Shown one piece after another: positions 32,310-46,170 of a DNA stretch of 64,000 nt. Under the pieces are notes generated by a model. It had not been told where the DNA came from and made no database searches. It saw only the letters and a list, made by a program, of their open reading frames with translations. The number at the start of each line of letters is the position of its first letter. The first letter of the stretch is position 1. The translations under genes were made by a program, and so were the position numbers. Source of the DNA: Neckera pumila (Eukaryota; Streptophyta; Bryopsida; Hypnales; Neckeraceae). Location of the stretch: NCBI GenBank assembly GCA_963969595.1, contig OZ018415.1, positions 10,602,001-10,666,000 of the forward strand, in the 5' to 3' direction.

Positions 32310-35300
32310 ACTTTATTTTGTATTATTCATAGGAGAATTGAAATTAATTACCTCCTATTTAATTCCTTCAAAAAGGAATCATTCACATAATATAGAAATT
32401 GGACAAATCAATTTTGCCGTTGAGCTCCTTGTATGTTTTTATACTAGAAACACTTCTTTTCAATCTTCGTCTATATATTTCTTGTATTGTTTGGATTTTA
32501 TTTGCATGATGCAAAAGGAATTTCTCCCAGTTCTCTTGAAATGGATGGTGACCTCTACGTAGGTCATCCATATAAATTCCTAAAACCTCATAGGATATTT
32601 TCTATTATGTACCACTAATTCCTATAGCCTATGTTCAATCACATGCACTCAAAGGTTTAGTCATGGTAAGATCTAATTTGTGCATCTTTCTATTATCTTA
32701 GCCAACGAAGCCCAACTATCTCTCGAACTCCTAACTAACCATTTAGACACCCAATGGGACACCTTTAGAAACCTTTTAGATACACTAGAAGCAAGAAATG
32801 CAAGTGCTTTTAAGGCACTTCCAAATTCTTGGGAATAATTCACTGTATTTAAAGGAACTTTTACCAAACATGATGCAAACACTCTTTTTAGATCTCTTAA
32901 ACTGTAAATTCATTCAAAAGTGAGCAAAAGTGAAAATCAAAATAAGAAATTCCAAGACCTGGGAGATAACTACGAGGCTCAATAAAGACATTATTTTGGG
33001 TGTAGTATAGTCATTAATTATAGTTATAATGCTGCCAATTGACATGACATCCCTGCAGCACAAACAAAATTGGATCATTGGTACTCTAAATTTCTTCAAG
33101 ATGGATGGATGAAATCTTCTTACAATAAGAAATACACTCCGTACTAGCCAGCATTGAAGGAATTTGAGACCTTTACCGGTTGTTATCCTTCAACTCCGAT
33201 CTTCAACCATTTATTCAAGCACATATTCCTGATATTGTATTTATTTGTATTATAACAAAAAGATTTTTGGAAATATTGAACCATTTTTTCCATATACTTT
33301 CCAAATTCCAGTATTTTTTTCTTCTTGTTTCCACCACTTTACATTTACAATTCACTAACAACTTGTAATCTCCAATCGTTAGTACAAACTTTGAATTATG
33401 GTGTTTAAGCTCTAAAAGACAAATTCCATTACCATGTAGACAAACTTCTTTTCTAAGCACATATTAGCCTTTCAAATTGTATTGAAGATTCAATATTATA
33501 TTTCTATAATTATATGACACTATGTGTTGTCTATTCATGTCAAAAACACTTATTAGATTCTTGAAAAAATTTCATTATTGTAAATTTATAGCAAAAAGTG
33601 AAAATAAATGAGTGAATATAACATAAACAATTCAAGTGGTTTGAAATTCTTTATGAGATACATGTAGCAAAATAGAGTAGGGTGACATTTTTTCAAGTAT
33701 TTCCAAAGGACAAAACTAGTTTAGCTAATAATTTTTGGGTATTAAAATTTTTTTATTTTTCTATATGGACAATTATAGATTTCAAATGACTTTAAAATCA
33801 TAATTTTCAGGTGCCATAATTGAAGTGTTGTAATAGAAGCCATGATTATACTATACTAGATCTATCTTTTTCTTATATGATAATCTATTAAAAAATTTCT
33901 ATTACAAATTTATTAGCAATGAAAACATTGGAATTAATTTCAATGATAAACTTTAGGTGTGGGTATGTGTGTGTATGTATATATTTGTGTTGAAGCCACA
34001 ATTGTTGATTCAAATAAATTGTTTATCCTTTCATTGACAATTGCATTATTTAAATAAATTAGTGCCTTATTCTTGAGATGATTGAAGAGTTATTTTAGGC
34101 ACGTATTATTTTGGTGACAACCTTTGGGTCAGAATTTATTTATTCAATATTTAGTGATGACCTTTAGAGATACATGTAGGTGCAACTGAGCTATTATAGA
34201 ATTCTTTTGAAGCCAAATGACCGAGGGTATAGAATTTTGAAACCTTGATTGTTTTTAAGAACATGACTGTCCTTTGCAAATGTTCTTTCAACCTCAAACT
34301 CCACACAACTAAAGCCAAAATTGTTGCTTGAACACTTTGAAACATTTACCTTCATAGTAGATTTATGTAACTTCTAGTTCCTTGTACTTTAAGGTGAATT
34401 TTAGTCATAAAAATGTTATTTCTAATAATATAACCTAGAAAATAATTAAATTTATTGTTCTTGGCTAGTTGAAGATTATGCACTCATTTTAGCTAATTTT
34501 CATCCAATTCTATCAATATTCATCTATTTTTTCTAACTTTTGTCTAAATGAGCAACTCGAATATGCTTAAGTGGGAAGCTTTGGAATTTGCTTCATTGCC
34601 ATGTACAATTTGCATTTAGTAGTCATTTGAAGGCGATGAGCACTAAGCTTAAATCCACCTTTTTATTATCTAAATTTTTTCTCATTTCCCTTTTGTTTTC
34701 TCCTTTGTGTCTCTCTAACATTCACATACCTTTGTTTTGATGATAAGTTTAGTACTCCTCATCATTGCATTTACAAATTCTTGTTATTACATTCAAAAGT
34801 TTTGTTAGTGAGCACAAACAATTTCTAATATAAGTATTAGAAGGCTTGAGTAGGAGTAGCAAGAGTAAGGGATGAGGAGGGCGCAATAAACAAGGGTAAA
34901 GAATATTTTTCTGTTTTATTTTGTTACATCTAAGAATGTTGATTAGGAAGATCAATACTTCACTCATAATATACTAGTATTGACTTGACTACATCAATTT
35001 TCTGGCTTTGAATTCAAGAAGTCATTCTAAGCATAAGGTACAAATTATTCTTGCCTTATGATATTGTTGAAATCCTTATTTCAATTCTTTAGGTTTGTAG
35101 AGTGTGCATGTTATGCTTGATGTATTTTGGTGCCACTGGAATTATTTTATCTTTAGTAGGTATAAGTTTATATCACTTGTTCTCTCATTAGCTTCAATGT
35201 TTTGTAGATTAACCTTGTAAGGGTGCCATAGACCTAAAAGATTATATGGATGATTTCAATAAATGAACCTATTGATCCATTAATAAAAGTATTTTGGTGA

Positions 35301-35948
35301 CTACTTTGGTCATGGGTTGTTGTGTCCATCCAAGGTTAAGAGTGTTATTAAATGATGAAGCTACTTTTACAATCATACGTAAGCCTATAAGCCATATAAG
35401 GTAACTACACCCAAAAGCGTCCAAATAAGCAATTCATTAGAATTTCCATTATTATATTGAAAAACGTTTTGTTTGAATCTTGTTAGTATTTTAAAGTGAA
35501 TTCTAGATTTTTCTTAGAATGCATTTTTTGGACACCATATGAATAAACCATAAATTTTCAAAGTGATGAAAATAGGTGTTTTTAAATGTGATCCTAGAAT
35601 CTCGTGAATAGTGGAAGTACATGTAGGGCAAGAATGTGTAGGGGGCGGTTTTAGAAAGGGGTCAATTTTAGGTGTACATACTTTATTAATATTGAATGGA
35701 AAATATGGATTCATCAAACTTGATTAATGAACTAGATTGTTATGAACTTTTTGGTAGTGTCATTTTTGCTTTGAATTTATCTTCACTTTTTTTCTCAATT
35801 ATTGTTATTGCGTTTTAGATGTTTAGAAGCCAGTTGGCATATGCTTACAAATTGAGACTTGCATCATATGGTTAGGTGATATTCTTGATTTCATTTCACA
35901 TGACACTAACAAAGGTAACAATTTGTAATATGTTTAGTTTTGTTGGAT
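32310..35948. other. AT-rich intergenic DNA, nothing recognised
   Basis: Only short frames lacking motifs or splice context occur here. I found no terminal inverted repeats, LTRs or RNA genes. It is probably decayed repeat DNA. Confidence 0.4.
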
Positions 35949-36577
35949 TTAACCCCTAAAGGCCCAAGGCCTTTTTTCTGCCAAAAAACACTCAAACTGC
36001 CATTTCTATAGCAAAGAGTACAAAACTTTGAAATTGTTTTTTTTTTTTACATCTAACTATAGGATCTTACACCTAATTAGTATGAGAATTTCTTAAAAAA
36101 AAAAAAAAAAAATTGACCGCACAAATTGCAAGATATTTTTCACTTTACATTTTTTGAAAAATTATATAAATTGCATTCAGAAAAGAACCTACAAGTTATT
36201 TTTTACAAGAAAAAGCTCTAATTGCCCCCAAAACAAGATTGCCCATAACTTTCTCATAACAAATCCAAGCGGATTGAATCAGAGCTTTTCTAGTAGACCA
36301 AAATTCAATCTATGAGAAAGAAAAAAAATTTAAAATTTAAATTTTTTAATTTGTCTTTTGCTGCCCCCTCTCTCCCCCCCTTCCAATTTTTGAGTTGTCT
36401 GGGACACAAGTTTTGTTCTTGGGCATCGATTGAAAAAAGATTATATTCTCACAAAGCCAATCAATTTTTCTATCTCCCAAAAAAATTTCAAAAAATCAGG
36501 TCAAAAATTCAGCCTGTAGGTACCTCTCCAAATTTCCCATTTGCCACTTGAAGGGACAATGGGCCTTTAGGGGTTAA
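35949..36577. mobile_element. TTAA-flanked piggyBac-type MITE (copy of A)
   Basis: The element at 35953-36573 (621 bp) has ends CCCCTAAAGGCCC and the inverse GGGCCTTTAGGGG, between TTAA at 35949-35952 and 36574-36577. Its interior aligns with 796-1671, from which it differs by several internal deletions. It is noncoding. Confidence 0.75.
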
Positions 36578-37350
36578 AGTGCACTTTCTATCTCTCAGTG
36601 GATGTGTTTGGACTAGGTGAACCATTTGTAGCAAGACTCTATAACTCCAACCAATTGGTTAGTGTAAATCAAGAGTCTATTTATTTTAAATACTATGTTA
36701 TATTGTTGTCATAGCAGGAACTCTGAAGTGTCTTCATCATGAAATTTATTGCATAATCCTCTACATAACGTTCCTCCACAGGGCAACATACCAAGGTGTT
36801 CATCATATTATCCATGGACCTTCATATTTATGTTGTTGGACATGAAATTGAGAGTGTTGAAGCAAGAAAAATTTTCAGTTTTCATTTTCCCTAGTGTGGC
36901 TTCTTTTTGTACTCTGAAATTTGTGTCCAAAAAAGGGTCCTCAACAAAAAAACAAAGGCTGAAACAAATCTTCAATTAGGCATCACTAGTTGAATATAGA
37001 GCAATGGATCGTTAGCATATAAACTTGTATTAAAAAACCTACAATGAAATGTCAAATCCTCAAAAAAATTATATATCAAATTGTATTTCAAATAATAAGA
37101 ATATTTTAGTAAGGAATTCATGCCTAGCCAATGTTTTGATTTTGCATGAAGCGACTTTGTATAAAGTAAGAGCTATACAATCATGAATGTCTTAGATGTT
37201 TGATGACTTTGTTTTCTCTTCAATTTCTTGATTAAACCTTCATAACTTTCATCTCCTCAATCAAAATAAAATGAATCAAAGGTTCAAATAAAGCCATATT
37301 ATTAAAATTTGCGAAGTTAATTTACTTAAAATGTCTATATTGAGATGAAA
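36578..37350. other. Intergenic, nothing recognised
   Basis: AT-rich sequence with short frames only; no repeat borders or domains are seen. Confidence 0.4.
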
Positions 37351-37612
37351 CATTAGAGGAGATTTGGGCCTCTAAGAGATTGCAAGTTTCCGGACTGTGG
37401 GAACTCTACGGAAAAGCTGGAATGCTGCCAAATGGCCAATTTGACATGGGCGAGCGGCTGCCACATAATTTATTTACTTTAAATATTCTTTTAACATTTT
37501 AATACCCTTTTTTTTTTCTTAAATAACTTTTTTTTTCTGACAGTAATGTGTTGTTCCAAGCATTGGGAACAGCCTTGAAACGGTCTTTAGAAGGCTCAGA
37601 TCTCTTCTAATG
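37351..37612. mobile_element. CATTAG...CTAATG MITE (copy 2)
   Basis: The unit starts CATTAGAGGAGATTTGGG and ends with the related inverse GATCTCTTCTAATG. It is 262 bp, noncoding and related to 1-155 and 48369-48660. Superfamily and duplication are unresolved. Confidence 0.55.
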
Positions 37613-38139
37613 TAAAATTAGAAAATTTATTTTATAATCCAAAGTTCAGGTTACAATAAATTATTACATTTTAGGAATTTTCAAATTTTCAAATTGAGGT
37701 TACACTAAAACTTGATTACGTTCATTTTATAACTAAATTCAAAAATGATAATTTTCACAGATAAAATTCAGGTGTAGAACATCAATATCATGAAATAATA
37801 GATGGATGTTTGTGCGTAATCTTCACAATAAAGTATACCGCAAACATCATGTATCTTACCTAAGACATTGATTTAGGTTGTCACTTCATAACAATGTACA
37901 TGAATTTGTTCTCTGCAAACACCAAGAAATTGTGAATGTATGAATTTGAAGTATACTGAATTATTCATTATAGTCTAAATTGCCATTGAAAAATGGAACT
38001 CATATAATAATGTGGGTTGATGAAAGTGCATTGAACAAGAAGTGATGCAAGAGTGCCAGTTTCAATCCCGAGCAAGAGAAGAAATGCATTGAGTTCAGAA
38101 TTAATATCTAAAGTTCCATGACTATGTGGCTGGCCGGTA
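37613..38139. other. Intergenic, nothing recognised
   Basis: AT-rich sequence without identifiable features; its right edge leads into the LINE-like tail. Confidence 0.35.
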
Positions 38140-38195
38140 TGTATTTTTCTCTTTGCAATGAAATTCCGTTTCATTTGTGCCAAAAAATAAAAAAA
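38140..38195 (+). mobile_element. LINE-like 3' tail (third copy)
   Basis: The word GCAATGAAATTCCGTTTCAT (38155-38174) is followed by an A-rich tail. It appears to have truncated the left end of the TTAA-family element that follows. Confidence 0.45.
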
Positions 38196-38206
38196 ATAAA
38201 ATTCCG

Positions 38207-39582
38207 TGACTATGTTTTCACCCAAAACGCTCAAAAATTGCCATTTTTAGAACAAGTACCAAATTTTTGAAAAAAAACAACATTTGACACATGTGACCCT
38301 AGGATCTTGTAGCATGCTGACTTGAAAACATGTGGTAAAAATTTCAGAAATTTTCACCGTGTGGATTGCAAGATACATGCATTCAAATTCACGTGAAGTC
38401 ATTTTTTTAACCATGCAAAAAATAGGGCAGCTGCACTTCACAAGCTCACTTTTTTATGAAAATGTCCGAATGGTGGTGCTTCTTTGGATTCTTTTTTCTA
38501 AACAAATTTGCCACATGCGTGAAAAATTTCACATCATTTGGAGTTGTACAAGATGCAAAAAAATTAGTAAGTAGAAAGAAGTAGAGATTGATTCAAAATA
38601 TAAAATTGTTAAGAATTTAATTCTAGTTGATGTAGTGTTGGATGGTTGTAAGAAACACTTAACGATTTTGGCTCAAAACAACCTTAGTACTAGAGTACTG
38701 CAACTTTTGTAATAATAATTTTTTTTAATAAATTGTATTCTCTGCATGTGCGCAAAGGTAGTGCACTTTGAGCACATGTGGAAGGTGGACATTTCACGAT
38801 TTTTGAAAAATCTCTTTGTAGGCTTGTGTAACTTCAATAGAATTCATTGTCTTCCAATTTTCACCTTCAAATTTGTATATTTGGGTTTGAAATAGTATTA
38901 AAACCCTCCAAAATGGCCAAGGTAGACATCCAATCAGGGATAGTTTAAAAATCGTATAATAATTTTAAAAAATTCAAAAAAATTACTCAATGTTTGAAAT
39001 ACTAAATGTACCTTTATTTTAGATTTCATAGGAAATAGACATAAGACACAAAAGTTATGAGCAAAAAAATACCTATCCAAGGCCAAGGGAACAAAAAAAA
39101 GAACAAGTGATTCTTACAATGACCTTGTTGTAATAAACAATACATCCTATGATATTATTTTTTCAAAACATATTGAAAATTGACTAACATAAAGGACTTC
39201 AAACTTTATTTTAGAATAGAGAATCCATAATTGCCCACAAACAAAAAAGCATGATAACTTTTGACTCATCGATGAAAATGGAATGATTCAAAGCTTTCCA
39301 CATATATATAATTCTAGAGAACCAATTTCAAACTTTCATTTTTGAAAAAAGTGATTTTTTCTGGTCTGCCCAAAGTGCCCGAGTTGAGAAACAAACTACA
39401 TTTCATGCAATAACTTTCGACTTATATTTCCAAATGTCATCAACTTTGGTGCATGTGAAAGATATTCCTTGTCCTACCTTCTATTAAAATTTGGGCCAAA
39501 AATATAGAAACTTCTCGTCACATGTACCTACCTTAAATTTCTATGTCGCCAAAAAAACGCATGTTGGTCCTTTAGGGGTTAA
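38207..39582. mobile_element. TTAA-family element E, left end missing
   Basis: The right end reads GGTCCTTTAGGGG at about 39566-39578, with TTAA at 39579-39582. The left end starts inside the family terminus at the ACTATGTTTTCACC word. 38207-38600 and 39160-39578 match, in inverse, the two halves of element D (55407-56340). The middle part, 38640-39120, matches elements F and 1830-2340. It is therefore a longer version from which D could arise by internal deletion. Confidence 0.6.
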
Positions 39583-39623
39583 AAACACTCTCTGCAAGCA
39601 ACATACTTTATTGCCCCCTAAAT

Positions 39624-39889
39624 CATTAGAAGAATTCTAAACCTTGTAGAAGGCTGCCAAGCTTTCATTTTTGGCACCTATGCAGTGCAAATACAGAAAA
39701 AATAAAAATAAAAATTGAATTTTTTGAATTTTTTTTTTTGAATTTTTTTTTAAAAATAAAATAAAAAATTGAAATTGTTGGTCTGACATGGCACTAGTAA
39801 AGCCCAGTCAGATTTCCATTTTTTTTCCCATGATTGCACTCCCCTTTCTGTCTCACGGCCTTCTACAAGCCCTGAGACTTCTTCTAATG
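39624..39889. mobile_element. CATTAG...CTAATG MITE (copy 3)
   Basis: It starts CATTAGAAGAATTCTAAACC and ends in the inverse-type ACTTCTTCTAATG. It is 266 bp with an AT-rich interior containing A/T runs. Its inner arms pair as GTAGAAGGC and GCCTTCTAC. Confidence 0.55.
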
Positions 39890-42800
39890 CTTACATTCAT
39901 CTGTTGTTAGAATCTTTAGTACTTCACCAATTTCTAGGTTATTCTTTTTTTCTATATAGGTATATATATTTTGAGATTTTTATTCATGTGCCTTCAAAAG
40001 CTTCTATATTGGTGTTGACAGTTTGAGGAGGTTATATCCCTCATCACTATGAATTTAAGCTACAATGGATCTTTTTTTTCTCAAAGTTATATTTGAAAAC
40101 ATTGATTCTAGCATATATGGTAGTTTTGAGAATAGTACAAATTTTCTTACAATCATCCGTCTAGTAATTCCAGCTCAAACAGTACTTGCATTTAGGGATA
40201 GTATCAAACTACCAAAAATACAAGATTTTTTCAAAACAAACTAAAATAATGAAAATAAAATATGAAAAATTTATTAGAATACAAAAAAAATTATATTCTT
40301 AAAACACAAAGCTTCAAAAACAATTTCTCCTATAACTTGGGACAAATGTGGTATTAGGAAAAATCTTGAAAAAGGAATGCTTGGATTTTGAAATTGCTAG
40401 TAAATAGTGCATATGTTTCCTCCAAAATAAAAATTAACCATTTCTAATTATGACCTAAGAGATATGAGATTCCATAGAAAAATGTGATGGGTTTGAATGT
40501 TTGTGACTATTGTGATAGAAGTGCACGAAATTAGAGTCTTCCTACATTCAAATAGAGAGCTAGAATTTTGTTCTATATTTTAGACTCCCTTTGAATTTTA
40601 GATGTAGGTGTTTTGTGTGAATGTACTTTCAAAAAGTGATCCCTAGGTTTGTTTTTAGGTATTTGAAAGTCCTAAAGTCCATGAAAACTAAAAGTGTGAC
40701 AAATTAGAAAAAAGAAATATTTTCAATAGCACACGACATTTGAGGGGTGCTATTATGTGAGCATAGGAGTGTGAGCCCATGAGCTTAGAATACTACACAC
40801 CTATTATAAGTGTATATACTATTGAAACCATCTATGATTATATATATGTTACAAATACCCATATTATAGGTATTTATGATATATACACCTTCTATAGTGT
40901 ATGGTATCTATATTATAAGTACCTATATTGTAAGCTCAATGCTCACAAGCTTGCATTTGTAGGCTCACATACTAGCACCGCTGCACGACGTTCTAAGAAA
41001 TTCAAATCCATAACTGAAAAGCCGATCATGACCACCTTCATTGTAAATTAATTATTGTCACTAATTTAATTATTCAACCACTTGTACCTATGGTGTACAT
41101 TTTTGTTTACAACTTTACTTTTTAGACACATAAAGGTAGGTTTGAGATGAGAGATCATATACGGGGTCACCTTTAACATTTAACTAAAGGTCTTTGGAAA
41201 ACAATATATGTAGTATTGTATTTAATTCTTGGATTAAAAACTACGCACTAAAATATAGCAAGACATACACTATTAGATTTATAATTCAAAAATTAGCATC
41301 TTTCATTGGGATGCTACTTTAAGATCTCAAGTTTATTTTTCTCAAATATAACACCAAACGTGCCTAGAATATGTAAAAAATTTGCGGCTTTTGAGAGATA
41401 CAGGAGGTGCAATAAAGATCCATCTTTTGCCATGGGCCATTGAATCAAGGTCAACATGAATTCCAAATTTTATCATTGCTATATATACCTCAATTTATGG
41501 GCCTTTCATTTCAAATACGCAAAAATCACTATATTAGGTCCAAAATTGTGCTATGAAAACTATTAACCTAGAAAGAGGATGAGACTAAAAAATAGCTAGC
41601 AGATGGTCTTTAAGAATATTGTACAAATGAAAAATGCAACTATTGGTCTAAAATCAAATGATCTTTGGCAAAATATCTTGGTGATGTGTTAAGGTCCAAG
41701 ATTAACAACAAGATCCATTGCCAAGAACCTTTGCTAGTAATGATCCAATTTATGAACCAGTAAGTGCATTTTTCATTTCTCCAATATTCTTGAAAATCAT
41801 CAATCAATTACTTTTGGGCCTTATTACCTTTTCAGGATTAATCGCATGAGAGGACGTTTCAAGTCTTTTGGATGATTTTAAGGAGGCCTCAACAATGGAT
41901 AAAAATGTATTTTGTCCAAATTTTTTTAGAGGCTCCTTAAACTTATTTTCAATGAATGGTATTAGGTGTTTCTTCTTTGTGATGTTTTTTTACTTTCCAA
42001 TATAAACAGATGGCAAATCTAAAGAGCATCATGTAGTGTGTTTTGGCAAGTTTAACCTCCTTTTTTTAATCAATGTTTTAGCCATTAACTTGATCATTTT
42101 TTAATTTGACATTGAGACTAATATAGGAAATAAAGCTTATAAAGTTCTAGTTTCTACTCCAATTTGAAAACTTAAAAAATTCTTGAGTTTGCAATTTTTT
42201 TCTTTGGTTGACCTTCACTGCAACATTGTCGACGTCTACAATCTACATCTTCAATTTTATATTTTATTTTGGTCTAATTTGCAAAACAATTTCTTGTCTA
42301 GTGTGTACAATTGACTAGGTTAAGCCCACTTCAAAGTTCTGTTTGAAGTCTTCTATCTTGTAGTCGAAGGTGACTGATATCTTTGTCTCGTATTGATCCA
42401 TTGCTATCTATGTATTTGATGATCCTTTGTTAGTTATAGACAAAGTTTGCATAAAGAATCAATCTATCAATGTGGTATTGGAAGCCAAAGGATTTACAAT
42501 CCATTATTGTCTTGACAACGTCTGGTCCATCTACAATCATCGAGTTCCAACTTCGATCCATGAATCAAATAATTCTGGAATGATGTAATTGAAGACAAAC
42601 ATGTGAGCAATCTTGTGAATATCTCCTTGAACTTCAAAGAACATGTCCACAAAGACGCCAAGAAGTAAAAGCCACAATAAATGAGTGTGTTTGATACTTG
42701 CACTTGGCCTCACTGACAAAGCTTTGAAAGTCTTTATAGAGCTTTGTTCCAAAAGTCTTGTTTGTTGCCATGTTGGAAAGAAGTCAGTTTGGAGAGTAAA

Positions 42801-43814
42801 ACAAGGGGAGAAAATTTTGAGTAAATTTTTTATATCCTTGATTGTGGCTATGGAGGTAAGAAAGTTGCATTGTAGAAAAAAACACTATCTTCTAGTAAAT
42901 CCGTGTGAGATTGACTTTCACAAGTAGCTTCTTCAATCTTTGTATATAAAAGAAAATACATTTCCAAGAATGCTCCTTGGATCAACCCAATCTTCACATA
43001 AAGAAGGGTAAAAGTCCATCCAATAAATCGCAAAAGTGAAAAAAATAGAAGGACAACCTAAAAGTTTGATTTTAAAAAGTCAAAGTTTCAAAATCATTGC
43101 AATGCAAGATTGAAATGTACAACACAATATATTTATTTACATTTTCAACCAGCTAATTGATGTATAGGAACTAAAGGATCAAGATAGAATTGTCAGTGCA
43201 TATAGGCATGATGGATGAGGACTTTGGAAACAATCCTTGCCCTATTGAAACAAAACTTCAACACTTTTGCCTTATAACTCCTTGCAATGAAACTACCGCC
43301 AATCTTCAATACATCCCTTACTCGCATGCCCTCCTTTATAACCAAAAAAGACAAAAATCCAATAGTGAAACTCTACCTTGAAAAGTATATAATTTCCAAA
43401 GCTCTCTTCAATGTATATAAAAGCACTTCTATTATTCTACTACGAGTAACCATTGTTAGAGGCTAAACACATCAAACCAAATGCAATCAAAAATCTACTA
43501 AAAAAATGCCTAAACCTTGGTGGATTTGTTTGCTGAGGTTGCCAAAAAGATAGAAACTCTAGAAAGAGAATCCTTCATGCGTAAGCTGTGGCTATATAGC
43601 ATGGATTGCCTTCTTGGAGAGGTACAAGTTATCCAAGATTCGTGTGCAGTACAATTCAGACCATTGTAGTTGGTCGAGACCTCAAGGCGATCACTCATAC
43701 CTATTCATCTAATAGCAAGGACAATCAAGATTTCCAAATGGGCAATTATTCCTTGAAAAGATGCAAGCCAATTTTGTTCCTGCAATTTCCCTCAATGGGC
43801 CATCCGTGAGCCAT
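39890..43814. other. AT-rich intergenic DNA, nothing firmly recognised
   Basis: Short inverse words such as TATTATAGGT/ACCTATATT cluster at 40790-40940, where an AT-rich inverted-repeat element may lie. Frames around 42494-42927 have no recognised domain. No splice-supported gene was found. Confidence 0.4.
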
Positions 43815-43990
43815 CCGTGAGATGCTCTCACCGTTTTGCACCTTGTTGTTGGCTCTTGGTGGCGTCTTCCTTGTTTGTTAGTCCTCGGTCTGTTGTTGTT
43901 GTGGTGAATCTTTGTTCTTGTCATTTCCACCTAGGCCACTTGTGGTTGGTAGTCTTGTATTCTTTGTTCTTGCAATGAAATTCCGTTTAC
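43815..43990 (+). mobile_element. LINE-like 3' tail (fourth copy)
   Basis: A GT-rich stretch ends in GCAATGAAATTCCGTTT at 43972-43988, directly followed by the LINE ORF2 fragment. It lacks an A tail and seems to be joined to another copy. Confidence 0.4.
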
Positions 43991-44899
43991 ATGCATACTC
44001 TACATCTACATGCAGACTGGTACTCACGAAGCAAACTCACCTCAAGCGATCCATTACTTCCAAGTGCAGTGACCACCTCCCGGCTAATTTTGTGCATGAA
44101 GGGAGAGCTTTGGCTTAAGACTCGATTGCAGAAAGAAGTGGCCTTCATGTGGTCTGTGTGGCATAACGAGGTAGCCATGAACTTATGGAGAGCCTATATC
44201 AACCCGGGAATCAACACCAATTGCATCTGTTGCACAACGGACATCTCCAAGACGCCCATATACAGATTTTATTATTGCCCACGTGCCCAGGAGGTATGGG
44301 AATATGCCCAATCTATCCTCATTCATCTTTGTGGAGATCAGTTTAATTTTATCCTACACACGAGACTCAGTTACAAGCATTGCATATTTGGAGACACACT
44401 TCCTACGAGGTTCTGGTTATTTAAAAAAATTTGGTCACTAGTTAGAGGATCATCTTTATAGATCATATGGATTTCTAGGAATAGTAAGGTGTCACACAGA
44501 GTGAATGGTCTCGTGAACGTATTTACAAAGCCATGTAGACAGTGCTACTTGACTTAGTACAAGCAACCCATATCAAGGCCATCAATGCAGCCCGACGACA
44601 TCCACAATACGCCAAGGCGATTTGGACAGAGTTTGATAGGATTTGACTCCAATCCTCAATCCTTACCACCCGAGATGGTGTGTGTGGGGGGATATGTGGA
44701 CCAAAGAGGGCCCTCCATCGTGTTTGTTTGGATAGGACTGGGTGCCCTTGAGGGTGCCTTCTTTTGGTCTTAGGTGTTCTTGCTCTTTTTCTCTTCATTG
44801 TCCAGCTGTGAGGCTTGGTTGTTTTGTTCAGGGTTCCTGTTTTTTTAATGCAGTGGGTTCTCCCATTTGTTCAAAAACTAAAACTAAAACTAAAAATAG
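43991..44899 (+). pseudogene. LINE ORF2 C-terminal fragment with 3' tail
   Basis: The frame at 43991-44461 has the layout of the plant zf-RVT domain found after reverse transcriptase in L1-type LINEs. It contains LWRAYINPGINTNCICC, then YYCPRAQEVWEYA and later FWLFKKIWSLV. The usual His of the zinc-binding group is not preserved. Coding traces in other frames continue to about 44850 (IDRPSM-like, FDSNPQSLPPEMV). The end is an A-rich run of AAAACTAAAACT units after CCCATTTGTTC. The reverse transcriptase core itself is absent, as expected for a 5'-truncated LINE. Confidence 0.65.
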
Positions 44900-46100
44900 G
44901 AAATTTGGTTTCATTTGTGGAAAACCAGAAACCAGAAGATTTGGAGTATTTGCATGTCAGGATAGGCTCCGATCCATGCATTGATCTTATTTCCAGGGTT
45001 GATCAGTTAGTCAGTCATGATGCAAGCAGTCCTCATATATGGTGTCAGTTCTCAACCATATGGTGTCTGGACACCCCCCCACCCCCCCCCCACCCCCCCC
45101 CCCACCCCCCCCACCCCCAAGGCCAAAATGAAATAAGATTCAAGACCATCCAGTTTGCTTGTGTTTGCATGTGGTACTCAGAGAAACGAAGAGGCAGAGC
45201 TTCAAAGATGGACAGCACTTCCCACTTCCAAGCAGGCCACCCCAACTCCTCTGTGAGGGTGACACGTTCACGTTGGCCAAACCTGGGCCAAACCTGGGGA
45301 TCCTATGCGTCCGTCTGTCGCATCTTGTCTTTATTTCCAGAGTCCAGACAGGCATTTTCTTGTCTTTGGGACAGGAAGGAAATGATCACTTGCATTGCAA
45401 GAGGAAGTTCAGTTCCACAGAGTCCACACCTCAACCCTTTCGAAACATGCAAGGCCTAGCTAGGGCTGCTTTGGGTCAGAATGCAAGAGGAGAAGGGAGG
45501 AGGCTCAGAAATGGAGCATCCAAGGGCAGGGTCACCTTTTTCATGAATTCTTGGACGGGAATATTTCTAGCTCATTTGGTAGACAAAGAGAAAGTGATGA
45601 AGAATCGAACCCAGGTCTTTTTCATATTTTTTCAAGCATTTTTGAATTATTTATGAATTTTCAAATGAGTTGGGTCAGAGGTTCCTATTTGTGAGCCTAG
45701 GTATTGCATAAACGGTTCACTTGCAATTCTAAATAAAAATGGAAAAAGCAAGAGAATGATTGGCTCTTGCAATTAATAATGCTTGTTTCCTTGATTCATT
45801 CAAGGACTATACTCATCAATTTCAGAACCAACTCATGTCCATTTCACAGCCATTTATAAGATCCATTCTTAATGCCCGCTCTGTTTTACAGCCTCCTACC
45901 TTAAATAGAGATTTTAGCACATGTGGGATTCCTACTAATTTCTCGACATTCAACACAATATAAATATGTACAGTCATTGTAGAAGAATGCAGTAATGAAA
46001 AAACTATGTGTGTTGTATGGGTTGGTGCATTGTTCATGGCTCAGGTTTAGAGAATTGCATGCACCTCTCCATGTGGACAAGCAATGGCTCATGAGCTAAT
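44900..46100. other. Intergenic with a poly-C tract
   Basis: Contains a cytosine run interrupted by single A bases at 45073-45117. The opposite strand could form G-quadruplexes. Open frames across it are low-complexity artefacts. Nothing else is recognised. Confidence 0.45.
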
Positions 46101-46107
46101 TTTTGTT

Positions 46108-46170
46108 AGTGAAGGCAACCTAATTTCACTGTTTTGTATACACAAAATAGTGAAATTAGGTTGCCTTGTC
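46108..46170. repeat. Short perfect palindrome
   Basis: AAGGCAACCTAATTTCACT and its exact inverse flank a spacer of about 18 bp. The word GCAACCTAATTTCACTAT recurs at about 46346. A second GTCAATTAGGTTGCCTT copy follows directly on the right. It is probably the end of a small foldback element. Confidence 0.6.

Noticed and set aside
44815..45459. 214-codon plus-strand frame
   Set aside because: It crosses a poly-C tract giving a Pro/His run and has no recognisable domain; it is a chance frame.
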